From Propioniferax innocua (GTDB lineage: Bacteria > Actinomycetota > Actinomycetes > Propionibacteriales > Propionibacteriaceae), in NCBI RefSeq assembly GCF_006716235.1, contig NZ_VFOR01000001.1:1-64000 (forward strand): a DNA stretch of 64,000 bases. The letters are read 5' to 3'. The notes under the pieces are model-generated. The model had not been told where the DNA came from. It ran no database searches and was given only the letters and a program-made list of their open reading frames with translations. The translations under genes were made by a program, and so were the position numbers. How positions within the stretch are numbered: position 1 is the first letter of the stretch; the number at the start of each line of letters is the position of its first letter. Shown piece by piece: positions 38,758-45,933 of this stretch.

Positions 38758-39461
38758 ATCGTGAGATGGGCGGCTGGTAGTCGCAGGCCGTGTGCGGCCG
38801 GTGGTGGTTGTACTGGTGGAGCCAGTCAGTGAGTGCGTCGCGACGCTCCTGCTCACTGATGTAGCAGCGAGCGTAAGCCCATCCGTCGGCCATTGTGCGA
38901 TGGAAGCGTTCGACCTTGCCGTTGGTTTGCGGCCAGTAGGGGCGGGTCCACTTCGGGGTGATGGACAGCGCCTCGCAGGTGTCGCGCCACAGGTGCGAGC
39001 GGTAGGCACCGCCATCGGCGGATGTTCCCGAACTTCTTCACGTCTACATGGACGAGGGAGCCAGGGTAGCGGTGTTCGTACCGGCGAACTAGCTCGCCAG
39101 TGGCGCGGTCGAGGTAAGCAAGTCGGTTCAATCGAGCCGAGCGCAGGATGCGGTGCACGGTCGATGGAGCGACACCGACGCGCACGGCGAGCTGAACCGG
39201 TCCTTCTCGCAGCCTCATTCGCAGGCTGATACAGCGCTTCGTGACCGCGAGCGATGTCTTGGTCGGTGAGTTCTTCGGGCGCGAGGACCTGTCCTGCATG
39301 GACTCGCCGGACACATAGCGGTCGACCCAACGCTTCACGGTGGGCCACGACACCTGGAACCGGGCTGCGATCTCGCTGATCGGCCATCCTTCGTCGACGA
39401 CGAGGCGGGCGACCTTGAGTCGGTGGCGAGGTGTGAGAGCGGCGTTCGCGTGCGTCGTCAT
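38729..39461 (-). pseudogene. IS481-family transposase, internal deletion and frameshift
   Basis: The N-terminal part is clear: HTH (TPRHRLKVARLVVDEGWPIS..RFQVSWPTVKRWVDRY) and the first catalytic block SLVHVDVKKFGNI. At about 39023 the sequence jumps to DGGAYRSHLWRDTCEALS in another frame and then reads normally through NGKVERFHRTMADGWAYAR and HHRPHTACDYQPPISRLTNV to a TAG formed by the CCTAGG hexamer. Roughly 80 residues between the first two catalytic aspartates are lost. The unshifted frame would stop at 38853 after 202 aa. Its ATG overlaps the permease stop. Confidence 0.88.
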
Positions 39462-40210
39462 CGGACCGGATCCCACTGGAAGCGCCACCGGCCGACGAGA
39501 GCAGCGACAGCGAGTACAACGCACAGAAGAAACACCGGCATGATCATGGCGGCTAGTGGGTCGCCGTCCCACGCGTGTTGAGCGGCTTCGACGAACCAAC
39601 GGACGGGTGAGTACTGAACGATCTGCTGAATCGCCGACGGCATCGCCGTCAATGGGGTAAAGGCTCCGGATGTGAGCATGAGCAGGATCATGAGCACGTT
39701 CCCTATGCCCGTAGCGGCTGTGGCGGAGGGATAGAGCGCCGCAAGCGCGCAACCCACTGCGAGGAAGGTGCTGAGCCCGATGAGGCACACGGTCAGGACA
39801 CCTGGGACGTGGCTAGGCATGGGCACCCCGAAAACCCCGATCCCAATCGCCAAAGCGGTGAGCATGCCCGCAATACCTACGACGAAGTGCACGGTGAGGC
39901 TCGCTGCGATGAAGGTGGAACGACGCAGCGGCGTAAGACTCAGGCGTCGGAGTGCGCCCGTGTCACGAAGGGTCAGCATCGCCACGGGCACTTGGAGGAC
40001 CCCGGTCATGGCGAGAACAAGAGAGGCGAAGGCGGGCAGGGTCGCATCGAGGAAGCCCTGTCCACCGAACTCCGGTCGCGGATCGTTGCCGAAGATCGCA
40101 CCCAAGGCCAGCACCAAAACCGGCGCGAAGGCGAAAGAGAAGAACAGACCTACAGGGTCGCGGCGCTGGGAGCGCCATAGGGCTTTGAGAAGGGCTCGAT
40201 ATGCGTTCAT
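39458..40210 (-). CDS. ABC-2 type transporter permease
   Basis: 250 aa, six hydrophobic segments. The ABC2-membrane family pattern is seen in LFFSFAFAPVLVLALGAIFG near the start, LRDTGALRRLSLTPLRRSTFIAA (coupling loop) and LMLTSGAFTPLTAMPSAIQQIVQYSPVRWF. With the ATPase upstream it should form a small exporter of drug, lipid or antibiotic-resistance type. The ATG overlaps the ATPase stop and the stop overlaps the transposase ATG, both by 4 bases. Lower GC than the flanking core genes. Confidence 0.9.
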   Translation of the reverse strand: MNAYRALLKALWRSQRRDPVGLFFSFAFAPVLVLALGAIFGNDPRPEFGGQGFLDATLPAFASLVLAMTGVLQVPVAMLTLRDTGALRRLSLTPLRRSTFIAASLTVHFVVGIAGMLTALAIGIGVFGVPMPSHVPGVLTVCLIGLSTFLAVGCALAALYPSATAATGIGNVLMILLMLTSGAFTPLTAMPSAIQQIVQYSPVRWFVEAAQHAWDGDPLAAMIMPVFLLCVVLAVAALVGRWRFQWDPVR

Positions 40211-41136
40211 GCCGCCTGCTCCTCGGTGGTGATGGTTCGACCGGTGAGGGCCAGAAAGACGTCTTCAAGGCCGGGAGTCGTCGTGCTCATGCTCGTTACG
40301 GTGATGCGGTGTGCCGCCAGTGCAGCAAGGACGTCCTGCAGCCCGTCCGCAGCGCCGCGGATGGTCAGTTCCCGTCCCTCTGTTCGAGCGCTGGTCACGC
40401 CAGGAACTCCGGTGAGGTCGAACTCTGCGCTAGGCGACGCCGACAGGATGAGCTTCGCCGTGGTGTCACCGGCATGTTGCTGGATGAGGGAAGTCACTGT
40501 GTCCAAAGCAATCAACCGGCCGTGGTCGATGATTGCTACGCGGTCGCATAGCCGTTCGGCCTCCTCCATGTAGTGGGTTGTGAGAACGACCGTTGCACCG
40601 CCATCGCGGACGTGCTCGACGGTGTCCCACATGTTTCGACGTGACTGAGGGTCGAGAGCGGTGGTGAGCTCGTCCAAGAAAGCGAGCCGGGGGCGGTTGA
40701 TCAACGCGAGGGCGACGAACACTCGTTGGCGCTCCCCACCCGAGAGCCTGTCAACGCGGGTGTTGGCCTTGTCCTTGATCCCCAGATCCGTCAACAGTTC
40801 GCGCCAAGGCCGCGGGCGCTCGTAGAAGGCGGAATAGAGCTCGAGGGCGTCCTGCACAGTGAGGCGAGGTGGCAGGGCCGCGCTTTGCAGCTGGACCCCA
40901 ATTTGCTGAGCCAACGAGTGCTGGTCCCGCACGGGGTCGAAGCCGAGCACCTCGACGCGCCCAGACGAAGGGCGGTCCAGTCCTTCCATGCAGTTCAACA
41001 GGGTCGTCTTACCAGCACCATTCGGGCCCACCACCCCGAAGACCTCTCCTTCACGGACCTCGAAGGAGACGTCTTCGAGGGCAGTGAAGCTGCCGAAGTT
41101 GCGGCTGACAGCCGCACAGCTCACGACGTTCTTCAT
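40207..41136 (-). CDS. ABC transporter ATP-binding protein (DrrA-like)
   Basis: 309 aa. Walker A GPNGAGKTTL (about 37-46), Q-loop VQLQS, signature LSGGERQRV, Walker B RLAFLDELTTALD and the switch histidine in LTTHYMEEAERLCDR are intact. The C-terminal 80 residues form the accessory domain typical of DrrA/NatA-type exporters. The second Walker B acid is E in LDELTTALD, as expected. Coupled by ATGA overlaps to the AbrB-like gene before it and to the permease after it. Confidence 0.93.
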   Translation of the reverse strand: MKNVVSCAAVSRNFGSFTALEDVSFEVREGEVFGVVGPNGAGKTTLLNCMEGLDRPSSGRVEVLGFDPVRDQHSLAQQIGVQLQSAALPPRLTVQDALELYSAFYERPRPWRELLTDLGIKDKANTRVDRLSGGERQRVFVALALINRPRLAFLDELTTALDPQSRRNMWDTVEHVRDGGATVVLTTHYMEEAERLCDRVAIIDHGRLIALDTVTSLIQQHAGDTTAKLILSASPSAEFDLTGVPGVTSARTEGRELTIRGAADGLQDVLAALAAHRITVTSMSTTTPGLEDVFLALTGRTITTEEQAA

Positions 41137-41381
41137 CCCTCATCACCCTCTGAGTCCACGGGGGTCTGATGGCCAGGCATCGCCTGCATGACGATCTGAT
41201 CGAGCGTCTCCTGGCGCATCAAAGCGATCCCTTGGTTCGCGTCAGCGAGGAGGAGCAGGGTGTCGCCCGGGTGGATGTCGAAGAGCTCCCGCGCGCCCTT
41301 GGGGATGACGATCTGTCCCTTGGGGCCGACCTTGACTGTCGCGGCGTACTTGCCCGGTGGGGGCGTTTGATCCATGTCCAT
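41133..41381 (-). CDS. AbrB/MazE-type DNA-binding protein
   Basis: 82 aa. A swapped-hairpin AbrB domain is evident in ATVKVGPKGQIVIPKGARELFDIHPGDTLLLLAD (about 13-46). Such proteins bind DNA as dimers and often repress their own operon. The ATG has a TAGGAGG ribosome site 5 bases away, and a palindrome lies directly upstream. It heads the exporter operon, so it is the likely regulator; an antitoxin role is less likely because no toxin gene follows. Confidence 0.87.
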   Translation of the reverse strand: MDMDQTPPPGKYAATVKVGPKGQIVIPKGARELFDIHPGDTLLLLADANQGIALMRQETLDQIVMQAMPGHQTPVDSEGDEG

Positions 41382-41397
41382 GCTGACCTCCTAGTCG

Positions 41398-41422
41398 GTG
41401 CCACAAGTATAACAAGTGGCAC
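41398..41422 (-). promoter_or_regulatory. Promoter/operator of the element's exporter operon
   Basis: An inverted repeat with 7-bp arms (GTGCCAC at 41398-41404, GTGGCAC at 41416-41422) encloses TATACT on the minus strand, a good -10. It lies about 20 bases before the AbrB-like start and wholly inside the element. Autoregulation by the AbrB-like protein is inferred. Confidence 0.6.
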
Positions 41423-41454
41423 TAACCAGGAGGTGACCTCACGGCATGTAGTCA

Positions 41455-41482
41455 ATCAACGTGTCCGGTCAGTACACCTAGG
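41455..41482 (+). repeat. Right end of the IS481-type element: inverted repeat plus CCTAGG
   Basis: CCGGTCAGTACA (41465-41476), with CAACGT further in, is the inverted copy of the left end. CCTAGG (41477-41482) repeats the hexamer at the left border. Confidence 0.85.
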
Positions 41483-41587
41483 TGGACACTGGGCATCTTG
41501 CTGGGGCTGCGGTGCTGGTTGAGCGTTTAAGTTCGTCGCTCGACCGACGAGGCCAATGGGGACCTCGCCCGACGAAAGTGATCAACG

Positions 41588-43030
41588 ATGACCACCTCCG
41601 CATCAGCCCGTTCAGGGGCCGTGGCTGCACCACCTGGATCCAGCGCAGCACGCACACCACAGCAGCTGCGTGCCGTGTACGCCATCCTTGCCATCGCCTG
41701 CGCCGCCCTCATCTTCGACGGCTACGACATCGTCGTGTACGGAACGATCGTCTCAGGGTGGCTCGAGAACCCTTCCCTGATCGGTGAGACCACCATCACC
41801 GCCGCCCAGGCCGGCACCGTCGGTTCCTATGCACTCATCGGCGTCATGATCGGTGCGCTCGCTGCCGGCGCCATCGGGGATCACATCGGACGCCGCCGCA
41901 TGGTGTTGGCCAGCATCGCTTGGTTCTCCATCGGCATGGCCCTGACCGCGACCTCTCCCAACCTTGCCTTCTTCTCGGTGATGCGACTGCTCACCGGTCT
42001 TGGGCTGGGCTCGCTCCTGGCCGTGCTCGGTGCTCTGGTCGCCGAGTTCGCTCCCACAGACCGGAAGAACCAGTTCAATGCCATCGTCTATTCCGGCATC
42101 CCCGCCGGTGGCGTCGTGGCGTCGCTGGTCGCCCTGGTGGTGCTGGCGCCGTTCGGTTGGCGCACGCTGTTCATGATCGGTGCCCTTCCCCTGGTGACGC
42201 TGCTGCCGCTGGCGTTCTACTTCATCCCCGAATCGCCCAAATGGCTCGAGACGCGTGGACGTCGGGACGAGGCCGAGAAGATCGCCGCGCTCACCGGTGT
42301 GGCACTAGAGCCCATGGGCACACCCGCGCCGGAGGTCGGAGCCGTTCCCGAGAAAGTGGGGTTCGCCGGTCTGTTCGGCTCACGCCTGGCGATTCCGACG
42401 CTGCTGCTCGGCATGATGTCGTTCTCCGGCCTGCTGTTGACCTATGGGCTGAACACGTGGCTGCCGAAGATCATGCAGGGCTATGACAAGGGTGAGCAAT
42501 ACTCGCTGTTCTTCCTGCTGCTGCTCAACGCCGGTGCCGTGATCGGCGGGCTGGCGGCGGCCTGGGCTGCCGACCGTTTCTTCGGCCCGCAGAAGACGAT
42601 CGTGTTCACGTTCTTCCTCGCCGCGCTCACGCTGTTCGGCATGACCTTCCGGTTCCCGGATCTGATCCTGTTCGCGTTCATCTTCATCGCCGGTACCGGA
42701 ACATTGGGAACGCAGGTTCTGATCTACGGCAAAGTCTCCAACTTCTACGCCACGAAGGTCCGTGCCGCAGGCGTCGCATGGTGTGCCGGCTTCGGACGTC
42801 TCGGCGGCATCTTCGGCCCCGTGATCGGTGGGGCAATCGTCGGCGCCTTCGTCTCCCAGGCCGATCCCACCGCTGCCGGCCGGATCGCCTTCTGGGTGTT
42901 CGCCGGTGTGGCCATGTTGGGCGCGGTGCTCTGCGCGTTGGTCCCGCAGAAGCACTCCGAGGCCGAGCGTGAGGTCGCCGTGGCCCGGCAGGCACTCGCC
43001 GCCGATCAGCCTGTCGGCAGCGAGGCTTGA
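41588..43030 (+). CDS. MFS transporter, aromatic acid:H+ symporter type
   Basis: 480 aa, twelve membrane segments. DGYDIVVYG in helix 1 and GAIGDHIGRRRM in the loop after helix 2 are hallmarks of the AAHS branch (BenK/PcaK). ESPKWLETRGR follows helix 6. AAHS proteins import benzoate- or hydroxybenzoate-like acids. No catabolic genes adjoin, though a BenE-type carrier lies 8 kb upstream. The gene starts about 110 bases beyond the mobile element and ends 4 bases from the convergent radical SAM gene. Confidence 0.88.
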   Translation: MTTSASARSGAVAAPPGSSAARTPQQLRAVYAILAIACAALIFDGYDIVVYGTIVSGWLENPSLIGETTITAAQAGTVGSYALIGVMIGALAAGAIGDHIGRRRMVLASIAWFSIGMALTATSPNLAFFSVMRLLTGLGLGSLLAVLGALVAEFAPTDRKNQFNAIVYSGIPAGGVVASLVALVVLAPFGWRTLFMIGALPLVTLLPLAFYFIPESPKWLETRGRRDEAEKIAALTGVALEPMGTPAPEVGAVPEKVGFAGLFGSRLAIPTLLLGMMSFSGLLLTYGLNTWLPKIMQGYDKGEQYSLFFLLLLNAGAVIGGLAAAWAADRFFGPQKTIVFTFFLAALTLFGMTFRFPDLILFAFIFIAGTGTLGTQVLIYGKVSNFYATKVRAAGVAWCAGFGRLGGIFGPVIGGAIVGAFVSQADPTAAGRIAFWVFAGVAMLGAVLCALVPQKHSEAEREVAVARQALAADQPVGSEA

Positions 43031-43034
43031 GACG

Positions 43035-44351
43035 TCAGTGGTCCGCAGCGGCCCGTGTGTTCGAGGTCGCAACGGGTTCGGCCGTGGCCGTGGACTCCAG
43101 ATCGATCGGTTCTGGATGATCCGCGGCCATGGCCGTCGTCATGTCGGCGGGGTGGTCGGCGGGGTGGGTTGCGGACCAGCGCGGCGGCACGTAGGCGCAG
43201 GTGGGATCGGACGCGAGCAGGTCCCCGGTCACGGCGTAGGCGTGTGAACGTGAGCCGCCGCAGATCTGATTGAAATCACAGACGCCACACTTGCCGTGGA
43301 ACTCGTCGGGACGCCGCAGCGAGAGCATCACCGGTGAGGTGCGGTAGATGCTCCGGAACGATTGTTCCTTGACGTTTCCGCAGTGGTGCGGGAGGAACCC
43401 CGAGGGATACACATCGCCCACATGGTCGACGAACACGAAGCCGCGGCCCGAGTTTGTGGCCAGTGGTGGGCGGGGACGCCGGTTCTCGAGCTCATCGGCG
43501 GAGACCAGCTCGAGGGTCCGGGCCATGAGCTGGTCGTAGAGCGGCCCGTGGGCCGGCTCCTGACCCGTGGCACGCTGCATCGCCACGCGTCGGAACGCCT
43601 GGGCCTCGGTGGTCTTGATGGCGATGTAACCCGAGACATCGTGGGCCCACTGCAGGACGTCCTCGTTCTCCTCCGGGCCGAGAGCTTGGAGGGCCTGTCC
43701 GCGTCCGGTCGGAACGAGGAAGAACAGGGACCACAGATGTGCGCCCATGTCTTTGACGCGCACCATGAGTTCGGGCAGTTCGGTGACGGTGCGACGGGTG
43801 ACCGTGGAGTTGATCTGCAGCCGGAATCCTGCGTCGGTGGCGATACGTGCCGCGTCGAGGGTGGCGTCGAACGTGCCGGAGAAACCACGGAAGGCATCGT
43901 GGATCTCGGCGTGGGCGGCGTCCAGTGACAGGGAGAGGGCCTTGCCACCGGCGGCGCGCAGCGACGCGATGCGTTCGGGGGTGAAGTTGGCCGTCACCGA
44001 GGGGGAGAGCGCCATCGCCAGCCCGAGTTCGCTGCCATGGGTGACGAGGCGTTCGAGGTCGGCGCGTTCGAAGGGGTCGCCGCCGGTCAGGATGACGATC
44101 GGGGTCGGCCTGCCGAACTCGGCGATGTCCTCCAGCAACGCGGCTCCCTGTTCGAAGGTGAGCTGATCGGGGTGGAACCGCTTCTGCGCATCGGCACGGC
44201 AGTGTTTGCACGCGAGCTGGCAGGCGCGTGTCACCTCCCAGATGACGATGAAGGGACGATCGTCGGGATCGTGCCGGAGCTCACGGACGGCGCGGGACGC
44301 CTCCGGTCCGGGAGCCGACGGGTTCGAAGCGATGCGTGGTGGATGGCTCAT
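43035..44351 (-). CDS. Radical SAM/SPASM protein, heme-pathway-like
   Basis: 438 aa. The [4Fe-4S] SAM motif CQLACKHC is at about 44-51, GGDP (97-100 region) binds SAM, and a C-terminal SPASM-type cysteine set is seen in C-GVCDFNQICGGSRSHAYA and PTCAYVP. The build resembles NirJ/AhbC/AhbD-like proteins of heme d1 and alternative heme synthesis, but peptide modification is also possible. The last 50 residues are low-complexity. It follows ric by 32 bases on the same strand and may share its control by the Rrf2 regulator. Confidence 0.82.
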   Translation of the reverse strand: MSHPPRIASNPSAPGPEASRAVRELRHDPDDRPFIVIWEVTRACQLACKHCRADAQKRFHPDQLTFEQGAALLEDIAEFGRPTPIVILTGGDPFERADLERLVTHGSELGLAMALSPSVTANFTPERIASLRAAGGKALSLSLDAAHAEIHDAFRGFSGTFDATLDAARIATDAGFRLQINSTVTRRTVTELPELMVRVKDMGAHLWSLFFLVPTGRGQALQALGPEENEDVLQWAHDVSGYIAIKTTEAQAFRRVAMQRATGQEPAHGPLYDQLMARTLELVSADELENRRPRPPLATNSGRGFVFVDHVGDVYPSGFLPHHCGNVKEQSFRSIYRTSPVMLSLRRPDEFHGKCGVCDFNQICGGSRSHAYAVTGDLLASDPTCAYVPPRWSATHPADHPADMTTAMAADHPEPIDLESTATAEPVATSNTRAAADH

Positions 44352-44383
44352 CGGTGCTCCAGATCAATGGTGTGTGACCGGTC

Positions 44384-45088
44384 TCAGGCGTTGCGCTGTG
44401 CTTCCAGCTCGAGCACACGCGGGAACAGGATGTTGTTCTCCTTGTGGATGTGGACGTGGAGGTCGTTCTCCATCTCCTGCAGTCCATTCAGCATGGCCCG
44501 GTAGGAGCCGCAGGTGCCTTCGGGCGGTGTGTAGTCGTCGGTGAGGGTCCGGATCTCCTTGAACAGATCACCGACCAGATCGTGCTCGGCGAGCATGGCC
44601 TTGATGGGGTTTGCGAGCCTGCCGAAGGAGAAGGTGACCGGTCCGTCGGTCTTCTCCAGCTTGCTGATGGCCGGGAACAGCACACGTTCCTCCTTGGTGA
44701 GGTGGGGCTCCAGGTCGGCCACGGCCTCATGGAAGGCCTCGCGGACGCGCGTCAGCTCGGCGTGCTTGTCACCGTGGACGCGATGGACCTTGTCCACCAG
44801 CTCCCCGAGACGGGGCATCTCCTCCCACAGGTAGGCGTGGTGGGTGTCGACGATGTCGTGGGCCAGTGCGGAGTTCTCGCGGGGGTGGGTGGGTGTTGCT
44901 GCCGGGGCGTCGGGCAGGTCCAGCTCGGCTGCGATCTGTTCGGCGTCGAGACCGGCGTCGGCCGCCGCGCTGGCGAGACTGCGCTGACCGTTGCAGCAGT
45001 AATCCAGTGCGTGACGTTCGAGGATGCGTGCGCGACGGGCGTCCTGGGTGACCAGATCGGCGAGAGTGGCGGAGGTGCTGACGGTCAT
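44384..45088 (-). CDS. ric: Iron-sulfur cluster repair di-iron protein Ric (YtfE/ScdA)
   Basis: 234 aa. Repairs Fe-S clusters damaged by nitric oxide or oxidants. The N-terminal ScdA-N domain holds the paired cysteines (ALDYCCNGQRSL). The hemerythrin-like domain supplies the iron ligands: DTHHAYL, HGDKHAEL, HLTKEERVLFP, AEHDLVGD and HIHKENNILFPR. Its start overlaps the stop of the Rrf2 gene by 4 bases, so regulator and repair protein are coupled. Confidence 0.93.
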   Translation of the reverse strand: MTVSTSATLADLVTQDARRARILERHALDYCCNGQRSLASAAADAGLDAEQIAAELDLPDAPAATPTHPRENSALAHDIVDTHHAYLWEEMPRLGELVDKVHRVHGDKHAELTRVREAFHEAVADLEPHLTKEERVLFPAISKLEKTDGPVTFSFGRLANPIKAMLAEHDLVGDLFKEIRTLTDDYTPPEGTCGSYRAMLNGLQEMENDLHVHIHKENNILFPRVLELEAQRNA

Positions 45089-45513
45089 GGGGTCTCCTGA
45101 TCGGTTCGGGGTTCTGTGTTCGGCGGGGGCACCGCGGGGGTCGCGGCGAGGGAGGTGACGAGTGCATCGCGCGCCTGGGCCCAGGCGTCATGGAGGGCGC
45201 AGGTCGTTCCCGCACCACACGGGCGGTCGTGCGCGACGCAGCGACCGTCGGCGGTGGGGCCGTCGATGGTCTCGATGATGTCGAGGACGCTGGCGGAATG
45301 AGCGGCGGGAGTGAGGCCGTAACCGCCGGTGGGGCCGGGGATCGACTGCACCCAGCCGGCCTTGACCAGTGGTCCCAGCACTTGCGGAGCGAAACCCTTG
45401 GTCGTGCCGAGCTCCTCCGCCAACGCGCTCGTCTTCAGCAGGGCTTCCTGAGCACCGAGCAGCGTCATGGCCTGGACTGCCAGTTCTGCCCGACGCGTGA
45501 CTTCAAGTCTCAT
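45085..45513 (-). CDS. Rrf2-family regulator, NsrR-like
   Basis: 142 aa. A winged helix in the first 80 residues (SALAEELGTTKGFAPQVLGPLVKAGWVQSIPGPTGGYGL) is followed by three cysteines in GRCVAHDRPCGAGTTCALHDAW. The C-X6-C-X5-C arrangement fits a [4Fe-4S] sensor such as NsrR. It would sense NO or redox stress and control ric and perhaps the radical SAM gene. A promoter with a short inverted repeat lies across its own start. Confidence 0.9.
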   Translation of the reverse strand: MRLEVTRRAELAVQAMTLLGAQEALLKTSALAEELGTTKGFAPQVLGPLVKAGWVQSIPGPTGGYGLTPAAHSASVLDIIETIDGPTADGRCVAHDRPCGAGTTCALHDAWAQARDALVTSLAATPAVPPPNTEPRTDQETP

Positions 45514-45527
45514 AGTGGATGACTATA
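45512..45527 (-). promoter_or_regulatory. Promoter and possible operator of the Rrf2-ric operon
   Basis: TATAGT on the minus strand (45522-45527) lies 8 bases before the ATG. An inverted repeat ATAGT-N5-ACTAT (45512-45526) overlaps the -10 and the start codon and could be an autoregulatory site. Confidence 0.5.
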
Positions 45528-45583
45528 CAACCTGGGTGTGATGGTGTCTGGGTGAGGGGTTCATGGCCACGCTCTGAGCGTCG

Positions 45584-45627
45584 GACCTGAGGGTTTGTGG
45601 CCGACAACGGGCACAAACCCTCAGGTC
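45584..45627. repeat. 16-bp inverted repeat of unknown role
   Basis: GACCTGAGGGTTTGTG (45584-45599) and its exact complement (45612-45627) enclose a 12-base loop. There is no T-run on either side, so an intrinsic terminator is unlikely. It lies between the Rrf2 promoter and the tRNA terminator. I see no gene in this 215-base gap. Confidence 0.75.
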
Positions 45628-45682
45628 TATTCGCCGGAGCTCTGTTTTTTGGGGCAGCTTCGACGGCAGATGGTGAAACGAC

Positions 45683-45722
45683 GAAGGCCCGGGACATCGT
45701 TCGAACGATGTCCCGGGCCTTC
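45683..45722 (-). terminator. Perfect 40-bp palindrome, terminator of tRNA-Leu
   Basis: Two exact 20-base arms meeting at TTCGAA form a long stem (GAAGGCCCGGGACATCGT half) that begins 6 bases after the tRNA 3' end on the minus strand and is followed by GTCGTTT. The position and tail suit a tRNA terminator, and the symmetry would also stop plus-strand transcription. Confidence 0.75.
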
Positions 45723-45728
45723 ACAAAG

Positions 45729-45814
45729 TGTCCGAGAGAGGACTTGAACCTCCATGCCCCTAACGGGGCACTAGCACCTCAAGCTAGCGCGTCTACCAAT
45801 TCCGCCACCCGGAC
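45729..45814 (-). tRNA. tRNA-Leu (anticodon GAG)
   Basis: 86 nt. The 7-bp acceptor stem GTCCGGG/CTCGGAC (one G-T pair), a D-arm with GGTAGAC, the anticodon loop TTGAGGT (anticodon GAG, reads CUC/CUU), a long class II variable arm (TGCCCCGTTAGGGGCA) and the T-arm with GGTTCAAGTCC are all present. The CCA end is not encoded. It stands alone between a DinB-like gene and the ric operon. Confidence 0.96.
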
Positions 45815-45933
45815 GTGTGCTGCCTTTGACAACCACGGAATCATAGCAGCACTGATGCGGAATGATGCAAATCGTGCGTCCCGGCTGTGTAGACGGGCGT
45901 TGATGAGGCGCTGGGTCGCTGGGGTGGCGGTGG

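Larger units (their letters stand above)
38734..41476 (-). mobile_element. IS481-family element carrying an AbrB/ABC-exporter operon
   Basis: 2743 bases between matching inverted ends (TGTACTGACCGG... and ...CCGGTCAGTACA), each bordered by CCTAGG. IS481-type elements are known to insert at CTAG and to duplicate a 6-base NCTAGN target, which fits. Inside, four minus-strand genes (AbrB-like, ABC ATPase, ABC-2 permease, transposase) are linked by ATGA overlaps. A plain IS481-type element is about 1 kb and holds only the transposase, so some 1.7 kb are passengers. The transposase is broken, so the element can move only with help in trans. Confidence 0.82.

Noticed and set aside
38755-39519. A separate gene overlapping the transposase remnant
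   Set aside because: The translation is Arg/Ser/Thr-rich shadow sequence; conserved transposase blocks are in the other two frames.
41133-41381. AbrB-like protein as antitoxin of a toxin-antitoxin pair
   Set aside because: No small toxin gene lies beside it; the next coupled gene is an ABC ATPase.
38734-41476. Composite transposon made of two IS copies
   Set aside because: Only one transposase remnant and one pair of ends are visible; there is no second IS at the right side.
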